5,987 nt of DNA from Alphaproteobacteria bacterium (lineage in GTDB: Bacteria > Pseudomonadota > Alphaproteobacteria > Micropepsales > Micropepsaceae), in contig JAICVV010000140.1 of the NCBI GenBank assembly GCA_025935155.1, positions 1 through 5,987 on the forward strand. Reading direction: 5' to 3'. Under the pieces are notes generated by a model, which ran no database searches, was not told where the DNA came from, and saw nothing but the letters and a program-made list of their open reading frames with translations. Below, one piece after another: positions 5,047 to 5,987 of the stretch. The translations under genes and the position numbers were made by a program. Each line of letters begins with the position of its first letter. The first letter of the stretch is position 1.

Positions 5047-5987
5047 GCCCGGCACAAGCGAAGCGGCGCAAGCCGGCCCGTGAGCAGGTCACGCTCGAAT
5101 TTCCGGACAATTCCTTTTTCGCGGCGCTGGGTGGCGCGCATCAGAAGAATTTCGTGCGGCTTGAGCAGAAGCTTGGCGTTCGCGTGGCTACGCGCGGCAA
5201 TCTCGTGGCGGTGGAAGGTTCGGCGGACGCGCGGGAAAGGGCCGCGTCGGTGTTGCGCGCGTTATATGCTCGGCTCGAGGCCGGTGAAGATATCGGCCCC
5301 GCCGAGCTGGACGCCGAAGTTCGCTTTGCCACTCACGAAGAAGCGCGCGCCGACGGCGATTTCGGCACGCCGTCCGTAAAAACCGCAGCTGGGCGCACCG
5401 TTCGGGCACGCTCACCCGCCCAAAGTGCCTATCTCGATCTCATGCGCACGCACCCGCTGGTGTTCGGCATCGGACCCGCCGGGACCGGCAAGACGTATCT
5501 CGCGGCCGCCTTCGGCGCGCATCTGCTTTACGAACGCAAGGTGGAGCGGCTGGTGCTCTCGCGCCCTGCGCTGGAAGCCGGCGAACGGCTCGGCTTTTTG
5601 CCCGGCGATCTGCGTGAGAAAATCGATCCCTACCTGCGGCCGCTTTACGACGCTCTGTTCGAAACCATGGGCGAGCAATGCACGCGGATGATGGAAAGCG
5701 GCGTGATCGAAGTGGCCCCGCTGGCCTTCATGCGCGGCCGTACGCTTTCGCGTGCTTTCGTGATTCTCGACGAAGCGCAGAACTGCACCTCCGCGCAGGT
5801 GAAGATGTTTCTGACCCGCCTGGGCGAGGAAAGCCGCATGGTGGTAACGGGCGATCCCTCCCAAAGCGATCTGCCCGGCGGCCGCGCCGAAGGATTGAAC
5901 GAAGCCCTTTCCATTCTGGAAGGCGTGGACGGCGTTGCTACGGCGCGCTTCAGCGAAAAGGATGTGGTGCGGCATCCGCTGGTCACA
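5043..5987 (+). CDS. phoH: PhoH-family ATPase (YbeZ type), C-terminus cut by window edge
   Basis: This is a cytoplasmic P-loop ATPase of the PhoH/YbeZ family, linked to RNA metabolism and usually encoded just before the rRNA-processing endonuclease ybeY, which would lie beyond the right edge. 315 codons are visible, probably all but a short C-terminal end. Residues 14-112 form the N-terminal region ([16 protein letters not shown]...). The PhoH core starts near 124, with Walker A GPAGTGKT at 144-151 (in [18 protein letters not shown]), [17 protein letters not shown], the Walker B VILDEAQN at 240-247 and [11 protein letters not shown]. The frame is open to the edge. The best start is the TTG at 5043, overlapping the miaB stop as TTGA. 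GAAGGGA (5025-5031) lies 11 nt before it. No in-frame ATG is near, and the next Met codons fall inside the core. Family call firm, exact start less so. Confidence 0.92.
   Translation, partial: MSPAQAKRRKPAREQVTLEFPDNSFFAALGGAHQKNFVRLEQKLGVRVATRGNLVAVEGSADARERAASVLRALYARLEAGEDIGPAELDAEVRFATHEEARADGDFGTPSVKTAAGRTVRARSPAQSAYLDLMRTHPLVFGIGPAGTGKTYLAAAFGAHLLYERKVERLVLSRPALEAGERLGFLPGDLREKIDPYLRPLYDALFETMGEQCTRMMESGVIEVAPLAFMRGRTLSRAFVILDEAQNCTSAQVKMFLTRLGEESRMVVTGDPSQSDLPGGRAEGLNEALSILEGVDGVATARFSEKDVVRHPLVT

Noticed and set aside
5412..5975. Minus-strand open frame of 187 codons opposite phoH
   Set aside because: It lies entirely over the conserved PhoH core with Walker A and B; its translation is His/Arg-rich and resembles no family I know.

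Overview
The window looks like a piece of a high-GC alphaproteobacterial chromosome. This rests on the protein families (an Nfu with the 'MFIQTEATPNP' start, an alphaproteobacterial-type Fur, and a DUF1674/SDHAF4-like protein) and on the gene order tsaB-rimI-fur-(plsC)-miaB-phoH, which I know from several alphaproteobacterial orders. Sphingomonadales or a relative would fit, but the order cannot be settled from sequence alone. Nothing suggests a mobile element, prophage, CRISPR array, RNA gene or recent transfer.

Layout. Positions 1-227 (minus strand) hold the first 75 codons of htpX, which runs off the left edge. A 58-nt divergent gap follows. Everything after it is on the plus strand: a 66-residue DUF1674/SDHAF4-like protein (286-486), a 75-nt gap with an unusual ribosome-binding arrangement, an Nfu-type iron-sulfur carrier (562-1128), tsaB (1145-1822), rimI (1819-2316), fur (2324-2749), plsC (2756-3631), a 59-nt gap with a possible promoter, miaB (3691-5046), and phoH (5043-5987), which is cut by the right edge. 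Spacing from nfu to plsC is 16, -4, 7 and 6 nt, and miaB and phoH overlap by 4 nt, so there are probably two tightly packed transcription units or one long one. No stretch over 300 bases lacks a gene.

Shared themes. TsaB (t6A) and MiaB (ms2i6A) both modify position A37 of tRNA anticodon loops. MiaB needs two [4Fe-4S] clusters, which Nfu-type carriers can supply, and Fur senses metal. The SDHAF4-like protein assists flavoprotein assembly of succinate dehydrogenase. RimI acetylates the N-terminus of ribosomal protein S18, PhoH is an RNA-associated ATPase usually next to ybeY, and PlsC makes phosphatidic acid. The cluster therefore mixes translation quality, metal/Fe-S metabolism and membrane lipid synthesis.

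I found no previously undescribed system. The points most worth checking are small cis-acting ones. A perfect Shine-Dalgarno lies 32 nt from the nfu start, with a GC hairpin in between that could bring it close. An inverted repeat and a GATAAT hexamer sit at the 3' end of rimI, just before fur. A possible promoter lies in front of miaB, and phoH appears to start at an overlapping TTG.
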